Of a stretch of 64,000 bases of DNA, positions 8,554-16,086 are shown one piece after another. Numbering within the stretch: the stretch's first letter is position 1; the number at the start of each line of letters is the position of its first letter. The notes under the pieces were generated by a model. That model saw only the letters and a list, made by a program, of their open reading frames with translations, made no database searches and was not told the DNA's origin. The position numbers and the translations under genes are program-made. The stretch covers positions 6,646,645 to 6,710,644 of the forward strand of contig NZ_AP018178.1 in assembly GCF_002368195.1 (NCBI RefSeq), given 5' to 3'. Origin of the DNA: Calothrix sp. NIES-2100. Lineage in GTDB: Bacteria; Cyanobacteriota; Cyanobacteriia; Cyanobacteriales; Nostocaceae.

Positions 8554-8747
8554 AGAATTAATGCCAATCTTTTGAAATTGCTTAATATAGTTCGGTTTAT
8601 TCCTACTTTCTTACTTAGTTGGAACAATATCCTATTTTATATGCATCCGATTTAATTTTTGAAAAAATATCAGTAGGGTGTGTTGTCGCTAATCGCCGCA
8701 CCACACTTTACAGCAGATACATCTGCCTGCGCTACATATAATTATAA

Positions 8748-8769
8748 GGGCACAACAGCAGTTGTGCCC
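8748..8769. terminator. Hairpin downstream of the TPR lipoprotein gene
   Basis: GGGCACAAC and GTTGTGCCC form a perfect 9-bp stem with an AGCA loop, 62 bp past the minus-strand stop at 8831. No clean T run follows on the minus strand, so it may end transcription weakly or simply be a repeat element. Confidence 0.35.
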
Positions 8770-8830
8770 CTATCTGAGTAATTCATTTATCTAGGTTTTT
8801 TGTATTTCCTTAAAAGAGGAATTCTATATA

Positions 8831-9574
8831 TTATTGAATCAATTTTTTAAATCGTTTATCGCTACGTATTTTATTGAAATCCGGATCGGTTTTCGCTAAT
8901 TTATGGTATTTAGCAGGAGATAGTTTCATGGCTTTATCTAGGTTTTTAATTGCTAATTCTACATTTCCTTGTAAAGCATAAGAGCAAGCTTTATTGTAAT
9001 ATGCTTCATGCTTATCTGGCTTAATTGCGATCGCTTTATCGTAGGATTGTAGTGCTTGGGGGTATCTTTGCAGTTTTGCCAACGCAATTCCTCGGTTAAT
9101 CCATGCTTCAGATTTGTTAGGCTTGAGGGCGATCGCTTGATCATATGCGGCGATCGCTTCCGGGTAGCGTTGCAAAGATGTTAAGGCATTACCGCGATTA
9201 TACCAAGTTATATCTTTGTCAGGCTTGATGGTAATTGCTTGATCGTAGGATGCGATCGCCTCTTTGTAGCGTTTTAAAGACGTTAAAGCATTACCTTTGT
9301 TAATCCATGCTTCGGTAGTTTTCGGTTTTAGAGCGATCGCTTGATCGTATGCGGCGATCGCTTCTGGGTAGCGACTGGCATCTAGCAGGTTATTACCTTG
9401 ATTTACAAAATCCTCTGCCTTTGGTGCCGATTTTGCTTTAATTAGCAGCTGGGAAACATTGCTTTCCTGTACAACTTGCTTGGTGTTTTTTGCCGTTGAA
9501 TTTGCCCAATCACTACAGCCAATTGTTGAAAAAGTGATAAAGCTAGAGGCAATCAAGCAGCGCCGTAAGACCAT
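8831..9574 (-). CDS. TPR-repeat lipoprotein
   Basis: 247 aa. The N-terminus MVLRRCLIASSFITFSTIGC is a signal peptide ending in a lipobox-like STIGC, so the mature protein should be lipid-anchored at Cys20. From about residue 55 there are at least four 34-residue tetratricopeptide repeats (A-x-x-x-Y-D-Q-A-I-A-x-K-P signature), followed by a shorter C-terminal helix pair ending in DPDFNKIRSDKRFKKLI, a common cyanobacterial TPR cap. TPRs mediate protein-protein contacts; the partner is unknown. The nearly identical repeat sequences suggest recent internal duplication. It has no operon neighbour. Confidence 0.82.
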   Translation of the reverse strand: MVLRRCLIASSFITFSTIGCSDWANSTAKNTKQVVQESNVSQLLIKAKSAPKAEDFVNQGNNLLDASRYPEAIAAYDQAIALKPKTTEAWINKGNALTSLKRYKEAIASYDQAITIKPDKDITWYNRGNALTSLQRYPEAIAAYDQAIALKPNKSEAWINRGIALAKLQRYPQALQSYDKAIAIKPDKHEAYYNKACSYALQGNVELAIKNLDKAMKLSPAKYHKLAKTDPDFNKIRSDKRFKKLIQ

Positions 9575-10239
9575 GCTGTACCTACAGAACTCATAATATG
9601 ATGCTAAAACTTGTTTCTCTGAAAAAATAGTATCAAACTACACGATTTTTAGCAATTTTTGCTGCTTTTTTCTCCCTTTTGTTTTTTACATAAAGATAAT
9701 AAAATCATATCATAATACTTTGTTCACAGGCAAGAAAATTCGTGATCAAAATAGCAATTATTAGAGAAAATTGTTCATGATATAGCTATCTTAAATCATT
9801 GCTAAACAACAAAATCCCCGAATTGTTAGATAATTCGGGGATCGGAATTACACTGGTTTTCACACATCGGCAAAATAGCTAAAAAAAATAAATTAAGAAT
9901 AAATACCAAATCCCCGGCTAAAAATCGCAAATTTCATCTAAATCATCATTCTAGTTCATCAAGATAAATCGGAGATTTCACTGATTTGCAGATAAAAATT
10001 GCCCATTAAGACCACTCGATTTATATTCTTCTCCAATCAAACAACCCTCTAGGGATAGAAATAAGTAAAAACTCTTAATCAAATTTCCGACGTGAATTGA
10101 AAAAGTGACTAGTGCTGCAACTTTATCTGAAATTACGAATTACGAATTACGAATTAGTAATTAGGTTGCCCTACCCTACCCTCCACCAGTTAATATAAAA
10201 CAGCTGATGAACTGAGTATGCTGGGGCACAATAGAAAGA
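9575..10239. other. Divergent intergenic region with hairpin and heptamer repeats
   Basis: 665 bp between divergent genes. It holds a perfect 9-bp hairpin CCCCGAATT/AATTCGGGG (9816-9824, 9832-9840) and a short tandem array of ATTACGA heptamers (10132-10155). No open frame on either strand looks coding. It should contain promoters for both flanking genes. Confidence 0.55.
10132..10155. repeat. ATTACGA heptamer tandem repeat
   Basis: Three perfect copies of ATTACGA and a partial fourth lie about 85 bp before the pentapeptide gene start. The same motif recurs singly near 11640 and 11682, as expected of short tandemly repeated repetitive sequences of Nostocales. Confidence 0.7.
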
Positions 10240-11592
10240 ATGACGATTGAATCCAACTCCTCCAATTCATCCACCCCAGATCCCATTTCCGAAAATGACA
10301 CGCAACCAGATGATTTTGATGGTGGGACAGGTGAGCATAACCTAACACCAGACGGGCTGGCTACGCAACAGGCTTTAGCGGCGATCGCGTCTTTGCAATC
10401 TCCACAAAATACAGTAGCCCTGAAACAAGCCCGTTCTTGGTTCAAGTCACCGACAAGCAATCTATTTACAGTTAAGCCTAGGGCATTGCTAATTACTTTA
10501 CTAGCGATCGCCATCACCATCATCGGACTAGCCCTGAATAACTGGCTAATTGGTATTTTTGGCACGTTAGTGACTTTAATGTTATCTTTGGCGATGCTAT
10601 TACCTTGGTTGCAAACTGCGATCAGAGAATGGTTTTCACCCCAAGATAGAACAATCTTCATTGCCTTTCTTGGTCTAGTAGTAGCGATCATCGGCTTAGT
10701 GAAATTTTCCGGGTTGGGCGATCGCTTGTTAGCTTGGGGACGTAAGATTAATTGGGAAGCTTCTGGTACTTTGGCGGAGTGGTTCGGCGCTTTGGGACAA
10801 ATTCTCATCGCCATCATCGCTGTTTATGTGGCTTGGCGACAATACGTAATTTCTAAAGACTTGACAATTCAGCAAAACCTGCTGACAGTCCAACAAAATA
10901 TTATTACCCAGCAGCAAACAATAGATTCCTATTTCCAAGGCATCTCCGACTTAGTATTAGATGAAGAAGGATTATTAGAAGATTGGCCTCAAGAAAGGTC
11001 GATTGCAGAAGGTCGCACAGCAGCAATTTTAAGTAGTGTGGATGGTAGCGGGAAAGCCAAGATTCTCCGCTTTCTTTCCCGTTCTAAATTACTCACACCC
11101 CTAAAACGCGATCGCCGTTTGGGAAGAGCTATTCTGAATGGTGTCGGCGGTTATGCAGAAGACAGAATTGAAGGTGTACGTGTCATCGATTTGGGCGTGA
11201 TGCTAGCTGGCGCAGATCTAGCTGGTACAGATTTGCGTTGGACTGATCTGAGCGAAGCTAATCTTGTCCGCGCCGATCTTAGTGGTTGTGACTTGGTAAA
11301 AACCAACCTTTCCCGCGCCATCCTCTATGATGCCAAACTCCGCAACGCCGATTTCAACGGAGTTCGTCTATTTTATGGTTCCATAGAAAACGCATCACCT
11401 CGCAGCCGCACCGCACCCCCAAACTATCAAACTGGAGAACATACTGGTGCTGTCGTCGAAAATGCTGATTTTAGCGATGTCCAACGTTTATCTGATTCAG
11501 CGCGTTATTACTGCTGCGCTTGGGGTGGCGAAAAAACTAGAGGTACAATTCCTGGTGGTTGTGAAGGTATTCCCAATAAATTAGGTAGATAA
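10240..11592 (+). CDS. Membrane-anchored pentapeptide-repeat protein
   Basis: 450 aa. An acidic, Ser-rich N-terminus (1-60) precedes three or four hydrophobic helices (about 81-98, 101-125, 136-156 and 178-198), then a Gln-rich coiled-coil segment (about 200-225). The C-terminal third (about 320-375) consists of pentapeptide repeats of the A(D/N)Lxx type: ADLAGTDLRWTDLSEANLV and similar. A soluble region between (about 228-315) has no recognised domain. The tail is Cys- and Gly-rich. The repeats form a right-handed beta-helix in known members, usually for binding. I infer an inner-membrane or thylakoid protein with a cytoplasmic beta-helix. No function is known and no operon partner is present. 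Confidence 0.85.
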   Translation: MTIESNSSNSSTPDPISENDTQPDDFDGGTGEHNLTPDGLATQQALAAIASLQSPQNTVALKQARSWFKSPTSNLFTVKPRALLITLLAIAITIIGLALNNWLIGIFGTLVTLMLSLAMLLPWLQTAIREWFSPQDRTIFIAFLGLVVAIIGLVKFSGLGDRLLAWGRKINWEASGTLAEWFGALGQILIAIIAVYVAWRQYVISKDLTIQQNLLTVQQNIITQQQTIDSYFQGISDLVLDEEGLLEDWPQERSIAEGRTAAILSSVDGSGKAKILRFLSRSKLLTPLKRDRRLGRAILNGVGGYAEDRIEGVRVIDLGVMLAGADLAGTDLRWTDLSEANLVRADLSGCDLVKTNLSRAILYDAKLRNADFNGVRLFYGSIENASPRSRTAPPNYQTGEHTGAVVENADFSDVQRLSDSARYYCCAWGGEKTRGTIPGGCEGIPNKLGR

Positions 11593-11693
11593 ATAATACC
11601 CACCATATCAAAGTTTTGGTGGGCATTGGCTACTTTTAATTACGAATTACGTAAGCGTTGCGGTAGCGAGGAACGAGCGTCATTACGAATTTT

Positions 11694-12464
11694 TTAATCG
11701 CCTTCAGCTTGGGTGAGGATTTCTACCCCATCTTCAGTCACAGCTATCGTATGCTCAAATTGAGCTGAGAGTTTGCGATCGCGCGTAACAGCAGTCCACT
11801 TATCACTGAGAACTTCTACTTCCCAAGTCCCTTCATTAATCATTGGCTCAATTGTAAATACCATCCCCGGTCGCAGACGCTTACCTTTACCGCGTGTACC
11901 GTAGTGAGGAATATCCGGTGCAGTATGGAAAATGTTGCTGATCCCATGTCCAACAAAGTCTCGGACTACAGAAAAGCCCTCTGCTTCAGCATACTCTTGA
12001 ATGGCTGCACCAATATCGCCAATCTTTGCTCCTGGTTTAACCTCAGCAATCCCTCGCCGCAAACACTCCTCGGTCACCTCTACCAATTTTTTCACCTTCG
12101 GGGAAGGGTTACCCACTAAAAAGGTTTTGGATGTATCACCGTGGTAGCCATCCACAATCGGCGTTACATCAATATTAATAATGTCTCCATCCTTGAGAAT
12201 TTGTTTAGCATTAGGAATCCCGTGACAAATGACTTCATTCACACTCGTGCAAATCGATTTGGGAAAGCCTTTGTAACCTAGAGGCGCGCTTTTTGCTCCA
12301 TGCGCCAGCGTCCAACGTTCAGCTTCATCATTGAGTTCCAGAGTAGACACACCAGGCTTGACCAATGGTTCTAGATGCTGTAGGAGTTTGGCTGCTAAAT
12401 GTCCTGCCTTACGCATCTTGTCTAGTTCTCGTTGGGATAAAATAACGATTGTTTCGGTTCTCAT
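11694..12464 (-). CDS. map: Type I methionine aminopeptidase
   Basis: 256 aa from ATG 12464; a TTG three bases earlier is less likely. It removes the initiator methionine from nascent proteins. The five metal ligands of the pita-bread fold are visible: D99 and D110 (INIDV and GYHGDTSK), H173 (GHGISNIFH), E206 (FTIEPMI) and E237 (QFEHTI); H81 in HGIP is the substrate-binding histidine. Length fits the bacterial type I enzyme without a zinc-finger extension. It is 17 nt downstream of the bilin reductase gene on the same strand, so the two are probably co-transcribed. Cyanobacteria often carry more than one map, so this may not be the only copy. Confidence 0.95.
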   Translation of the reverse strand: MRTETIVILSQRELDKMRKAGHLAAKLLQHLEPLVKPGVSTLELNDEAERWTLAHGAKSAPLGYKGFPKSICTSVNEVICHGIPNAKQILKDGDIINIDVTPIVDGYHGDTSKTFLVGNPSPKVKKLVEVTEECLRRGIAEVKPGAKIGDIGAAIQEYAEAEGFSVVRDFVGHGISNIFHTAPDIPHYGTRGKGKRLRPGMVFTIEPMINEGTWEVEVLSDKWTAVTRDRKLSAQFEHTIAVTEDGVEILTQAEGD

Positions 12465-12481
12465 CAACTTTGATTTCTCTG

Positions 12482-13486
12482 TTAAATATCTTTCATAAAT
12501 ATAGTCAGCCCTGTTTGTGCTGCTCTTCTAGCCGCTTCAGCAACTTTCAAGGTGTATAAGCTTGCTTCTGGGGTGACATATAGAGGAGTGCCATCAAAAA
12601 TACGATCTAACACCATAGTAGTGTCTTTAGCAAATAAACCTTTGCGAGTACCAACTTCTATTGGTATTTCTTCCCCGACTGCGATGAAAATTCCTTGGTC
12701 ACCATCAAAAATCAACCCGCCTTTCTCACCATGAATTTCAAACTTCCGTTCTTGCTGCCATAGGGTTTCGCCTTTACCATATACTACCTGTGCTAACAGT
12801 CCGCTAGCAAAGCACAGTTGAGTAATGCAGAAGCAGGTTTGATAGTAGTCTGGTTCGATTTGCCAAAATCGCTGATGACAGTTAACAGTGAAGACTTCAC
12901 CAAACAAATCAGTCAGACGATGTAATCGAGAAAGCGCACCAATCAAAGGGAACCCAAATAATTCATGATTATACGTCCATTTGCGCGGTGCAGGATGCAG
13001 CGGCGAAATTGTGCTATAGCGAACATAGAAAATATCACCGACTTTTTCGATATTTTGCTTTAAGGCTTGATGCAATCCGCCCAAGAGTTCAATATGTTCG
13101 ACATGTAGCAGCTTATTTTGTGCTTTCGCTAAAGCAATGATTTCTTCTGCTTCTACTACATCCAAAGCTAGGGGATATTCGACAATGACGTGTTTATTAT
13201 GTGTGAGTGCAGCACGAGCGATCGCCCCATGATCGCGATTAATAGTAGATATGATGACTAGATCTATATCTTCTCGCTCTAGGAGCTGTTGCCAAGAACT
13301 CATGGCCTGTGCTTGGTACTCTTGCGCGAAAGCTTGGGTATTTTCTAATGTATGTCCTGCGATCGCTACTACATGCGATCGTTCATCTTGCAGCAATGCT
13401 TGAGTCCGCAACTTGGCCGCATATCCAGTCCCAACCACCCCCACCCGCACTTTTGCTGTTGTTAAATAGGCCTCGTAATTATACAT
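12482..13486 (-). CDS. bvdR: Biliverdin reductase, Gfo/Idh/MocA family
   Basis: 334 aa, ATG at 13486. The Rossmann nucleotide site VRVGVVGTGYAA lies at residues 13-24, EYPLAL at 103-108 and the distinctive HVEHIELLGG at 128-137, followed by RYSTISPLHPAPRKWTY and FGFPLIGALSR. These blocks match the cyanobacterial biliverdin reductase I remember from Synechocystis (slr1784) far better than generic sugar oxidoreductases. The enzyme reduces biliverdin IX-alpha to bilirubin with NADPH and in cyanobacteria influences phycobiliprotein assembly. It forms a probable two-gene operon with map. The remaining alternative is an uncharacterised Gfo/Idh/MocA oxidoreductase. Confidence 0.87.
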   Translation of the reverse strand: MYNYEAYLTTAKVRVGVVGTGYAAKLRTQALLQDERSHVVAIAGHTLENTQAFAQEYQAQAMSSWQQLLEREDIDLVIISTINRDHGAIARAALTHNKHVIVEYPLALDVVEAEEIIALAKAQNKLLHVEHIELLGGLHQALKQNIEKVGDIFYVRYSTISPLHPAPRKWTYNHELFGFPLIGALSRLHRLTDLFGEVFTVNCHQRFWQIEPDYYQTCFCITQLCFASGLLAQVVYGKGETLWQQERKFEIHGEKGGLIFDGDQGIFIAVGEEIPIEVGTRKGLFAKDTTMVLDRIFDGTPLYVTPEASLYTLKVAEAARRAAQTGLTIFMKDI

Positions 13487-14091
13487 GACAGTTACTAGTT
13501 CTGTTTGTAGGTTTTCTTTCTGGGCAAAGCTAATTGCTTGTAATACCCGAAGTGTCGGGTATGGAATTATTGCGCCTAGAACGTCACCAGGTGCAGAGAT
13601 TGTTGATTCATCGCGATCAAGTCAATAGTCAATGGTCTAGGGTCAACAGTCAATAGTCATTCTGACAAAGTTCTGTTCGCCGGACGCCGGCGCTCAACGC
13701 CACTTGCTTTCCGACGCAAGGCGACAGGAACGCAGTGGCTCGACTTTGCGCTTTGTCATTTGTCCTCTGTCCTTGTCTCCGTATACCCGCTTCCCCATTG
13801 GACTTTTGACTCTGGACTTTCATTCATCTTTTTTGAACGTATCTATAACTTTTGCCAATATGAGACTAAATAAGCCAGGCAATACATAAGTTTATCTTAT
13901 TAGTATTAAATAACTAAATTTCATTACTAATCGCGGCCAATTTCCAGTTACATCTTTTAGATTTTCTCGTAGTATCAGAAGTGAAGCAAATTTAAACAAG
14001 CGGCCAATCCCATAAGAGCAGCCGTGTGCTTTGCATAGCTTTGCTTTAGGATAACTTATACCGCCGTTCGCAAAAAGAGAGGATTTCAGAA
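13487..14091. other. Intergenic region with dispersed repeat and petF promoter region
   Basis: 605 bp without a credible gene. Positions 13620-13660 are degenerate GTCAATA-type heptamers and 13656-13762 is a dispersed repeat found again at 47 kb. The last 300 bp before 14092 are AT-rich and should contain the petF promoter and leader; a GAGAGGATTTCAGAA stretch upstream of the ATG supplies a ribosome-binding site. Confidence 0.55.
13656..13762. repeat. Dispersed 107-bp repeat, copy 1
   Basis: This segment matches 47256-47362 in the same orientation at 105 of 107 positions (differences at 13664 and 13686). It is GC-rich and partly self-complementary (CGCCGGACGCCGGCG). The open frames seen through it are by-products of the repeat. 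Confidence 0.9.
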
Positions 14092-14388
14092 ATGGCAACT
14101 TACAAAGTAACACTAGTAGATCAAGAAGGAAATAAAACAGAAATTAATGTTCCCGACGATGAATATATTTTAGACATTGCCGAAGATCAAGGTCTTGACT
14201 TGCCTTACTCTTGCCGCGCTGGTGCTTGTTCTACCTGTGCAGGTAAACTCGTATCAGGTACAGTTGACCAATCTGACCAGTCTTTCTTAGACGACGATCA
14301 AATCGAAGCTGGATATGTACTGACCTGCGTCGCTTATCCTGCCTCTGACGTAGTCATCGAAACCCACAAAGAAGAAGAACTCTACTAA
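14092..14388 (+). CDS. petF: Plant-type [2Fe-2S] ferredoxin
   Basis: 98 aa. It carries electrons from photosystem I to ferredoxin-NADP reductase and other acceptors. The four cluster ligands are C41, C46, C49 and C79 in CRAGACSTC and VLTC. The C-terminal HKEEELY and the SGTVDQSDQSFLDDDQ block are characteristic of the main photosynthetic ferredoxin rather than the heterocyst FdxH form. Length is within one residue of typical PetF. A strong hairpin terminator follows at 14440-14471. Single-gene transcription is expected. Confidence 0.96.
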   Translation: MATYKVTLVDQEGNKTEINVPDDEYILDIAEDQGLDLPYSCRAGACSTCAGKLVSGTVDQSDQSFLDDDQIEAGYVLTCVAYPASDVVIETHKEEELY

Positions 14389-14439
14389 GAATTAGACACC
14401 TCCATCATCAAATCTTTAGCCAGAATTTCTGATGGTTTG

Positions 14440-14471
14440 AAAATCTCCACCCACAAGGGGATGGAGATTTT
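14440..14471 (+). terminator. Intrinsic terminator of petF
   Basis: AAAATCTCCA (14440-14449) pairs with TGGAGATTTT (14462-14471) and inner CCC/GGG pairs extend the stem, 52 bp after the petF stop. The 3' arm itself ends in four T residues. Confidence 0.75.
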
Positions 14472-14623
14472 GTCAATGGTCAATGGGCATTGGGTATTGG
14501 GAAGAAAACTCCCCACACTCCCTCATCCCTCTGCCCCTCTCCCCCTCATTTTTAACGTGTCGCGGAAGTCCCCACCCTCAATGTACTCATAGGGTGGAGA
14601 TAGGGAGCGGGGGATAAGGATTG

Positions 14624-14668
14624 CATCTGGAATTGATTTTTTGCCAAGCAAAAACTCTCTTCCAGATG
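14624..14668. repeat. Nested palindrome upstream of tnpB
   Basis: The outer arms CATCTGGAA (14624-14632) and TTCCAGATG (14660-14668) enclose a second perfect stem TTTTTGC/GCAAAAA (14638-14644, 14648-14654) with a CAA loop. Two perfect stems in 45 bp are far from chance; it could be an IS605-type end, a transcription stop or a leader structure. Confidence 0.6.
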
Positions 14669-14739
14669 TATGACGAATCCCCAATTATTTTATTTTAGTG
14701 CTTTATCAAAAATGGTATATCGTGCTTATATGGATAGAT

Positions 14740-14748
14740 CCAGGAGGT
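14740..14748 (+). promoter_or_regulatory. Strong Shine-Dalgarno deciding the GTG start of tnpB
   Basis: AGGAGGTGA lies 7 nt before GTG at 14756, which fixes this non-ATG start. Confidence 0.8.
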
Positions 14749-14755
14749 GATTTGA

Positions 14756-15976
14756 GTGCTGCACAAGGCTGTACAAGTTCGTTTATATCCATCAAAAGAG
14801 CAGGAAACACAACTGCGATTAGCGTTTGGTTGTGCGAGATGGTGGTGGAATTATGCTCTGAATAAGTCGATTGAGACTTACAAGGAGACGGGTAAAGGAC
14901 TTAGCCGTGCTGCACTCAACGCATTTCTTCCTGTACTCAAAAACGCAGAAGATACTATTTGGTTAGGTGATTGTTATAGCCAAGTTTTACAGGCTACAAC
15001 ACTGAATCTAACCACAGCGTACAAGAACTTTTTTGATAAACGTGCCGGGTTTCCTAAATTCAAATCTAAGCACGGGAAACAGTCTATTCAATATCCTCAA
15101 AACGTCAAAATTGTGGATGGTAGCGTCAAACTTCCTGGCAACATTGGGATAGTTAAAGCCAAAATCCACAGAGTAATTCAGGGGAAAATTAAGACTGTCA
15201 CCGTAAGTAAAACTCCTTCAGGTAAATACTTTGCATCTATCCTGACTGAAATGGAAGGAGATGCCACAAAGATTACAGAGGGCAAGATTTATGGCGTTGA
15301 TTTGGGATTAAAGCATTTTGCTGTCGTGACTGACGGCGAAAAGGTTTCTAAATATGACAATCCCAGACATATTGCCAAACACGAGCAAAACCTTAAACGG
15401 AAGCAGAAAAAATTAGCACGTAAACATAAAGGAAGTAATTCAAGAAATAAATATCGTAAAGTTGTCGCTAAAGTGTACGAGCGAGTAAGCAATTCGCGGC
15501 AAGATTTCCTACATAAACTTAGCTACAAGTTGGTCAGCGATAGCCAAGCTGTCATAGTAGAAAATCTTCATGTCTTGGGCATGGTTCGTAATCACAAATT
15601 GGCGAAAGCAATATCTGATGCTGGGTGGGGAACATTTACCAACTTCTTGTCCTACAAGCTAGAACGCAAAGGCGCAAGGTTGGTTGAGATTGACAGATGG
15701 TTTCCCAGTTCTCAGCTCTGCTCTAATTGTTTCTATCAGATGGGTAAGATGCCACTTGATGACCGTGAATGGACTTGTCCACACTGCGGCACTCACCATG
15801 ACCGTGATGGAAATGCAGCTATAAACATTAGAGCAGAGGGTATCAGAATGCTAAAGGCGGAAGGTTCAGCCGTCTCTGCTGTAGGAGGGGAGGTAAGTCC
15901 TACTCTTGGGCGAAAGTCTAAGTTTAGGCACTCCCCCGTGATTACAGAAGCTCCTAGTTCAGCCGTAGGCAACTAG
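14756..15976 (+). CDS. tnpB: TnpB RNA-guided nuclease of an IS200/IS605-type element (no TnpA)
   Basis: 406 aa, GTG start with an excellent Shine-Dalgarno. RuvC-like catalytic residues are in place: D182 (GVDLGLKHF), E269 (VIVENLHVLGM) and D349/D351 (HDRDGNAAINI). The zinc ribbon is CSNC (322-325) and CPHC (341-344). The N-terminal OrfB helix-turn-helix is intact (KAVQVRLYPSKEQ). TnpB proteins are omega-RNA-guided DNA nucleases that help IS605 elements persist. No TnpA tyrosine transposase is adjacent, so the element is non-autonomous. The low-complexity C-terminus after residue 370 is typical where the reading frame overlaps the omega-RNA scaffold. The gene looks full-length and functional. 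Confidence 0.93.
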   Translation: MLHKAVQVRLYPSKEQETQLRLAFGCARWWWNYALNKSIETYKETGKGLSRAALNAFLPVLKNAEDTIWLGDCYSQVLQATTLNLTTAYKNFFDKRAGFPKFKSKHGKQSIQYPQNVKIVDGSVKLPGNIGIVKAKIHRVIQGKIKTVTVSKTPSGKYFASILTEMEGDATKITEGKIYGVDLGLKHFAVVTDGEKVSKYDNPRHIAKHEQNLKRKQKKLARKHKGSNSRNKYRKVVAKVYERVSNSRQDFLHKLSYKLVSDSQAVIVENLHVLGMVRNHKLAKAISDAGWGTFTNFLSYKLERKGARLVEIDRWFPSSQLCSNCFYQMGKMPLDDREWTCPHCGTHHDRDGNAAINIRAEGIRMLKAEGSAVSAVGGEVSPTLGRKSKFRHSPVITEAPSSAVGN

Positions 15977-15987
15977 GAGTAGTTCAC
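15850..15987 (+). ncRNA. Candidate omega-RNA scaffold / right end of the tnpB element
   Basis: TnpB guide RNAs usually cover the 3' end of tnpB and the element's right end. Here a perfect 9-bp hairpin CTCCTAGTT/AACTAGGAG (15951-15959, 15971-15979) overlaps the stop codon and is followed by TAGTTCAC, ending near 15987. The guide would then start at about 15988. The 5' limit is a guess. Confidence 0.45.
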
Positions 15988-15994
15988 TGGATAA

Positions 15995-16065
15995 TAGACA
16001 TCTCCGAGAAAGAATCTCAAACCCTTCCCCTGTCTAGGTGAAAACCTAGTTTCTGGAGATGTCTA
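15995..16065. repeat. Long-range palindrome with GAAA-capped inner hairpin
   Basis: TAGACATCTCC (15995-16005) pairs perfectly with GGAGATGTCTA (16055-16065). Inside, CTAGGT/ACCTAG (16034-16039, 16044-16049) closes a GAAA tetraloop. It lies between convergent tnpB and the SpoIID-like gene. It may be a bidirectional terminator, an RNA structure, or the old insertion-site sequence. Confidence 0.6.
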
Positions 16066-16086
16066 ATGATGAAAGATGGTTTTTTG

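Larger units (their letters stand above)
8450..8830. other. Intergenic region with two hairpin repeats
   Basis: 381 bp without a gene. It contains two large inverted repeats described separately (8508-8553 and 8748-8769). Between them a short stretch mentioning no recognisable promoter or ORF remains. Confidence 0.5.
14389..14755. other. petF-tnpB intergenic region with candidate IS left-end hairpins
   Basis: After the petF terminator come CATTGGG-type heptamers (14474-14500), a CCACCCT/AGGGTGG hairpin (14572-14578, 14591-14597) and a nested palindrome (14624-14668). The left end of the tnpB element is probably one of these hairpins, but no boundary can be fixed by eye. Confidence 0.45.

Noticed and set aside
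10176..10817. 213-residue minus-strand frame
   Set aside because: Fully antisense to the membrane pentapeptide gene, whose helices and repeats are unmistakable.
13704..13889. 61-codon plus-strand frame after bvdR
   Set aside because: It begins inside the 107-bp dispersed repeat and runs through heptamer-like DNA; no ribosome-binding site or family.
13892..14113. Minus-strand frame over the petF leader
   Set aside because: Overlaps the promoter and first codons of petF and has no recognisable features.
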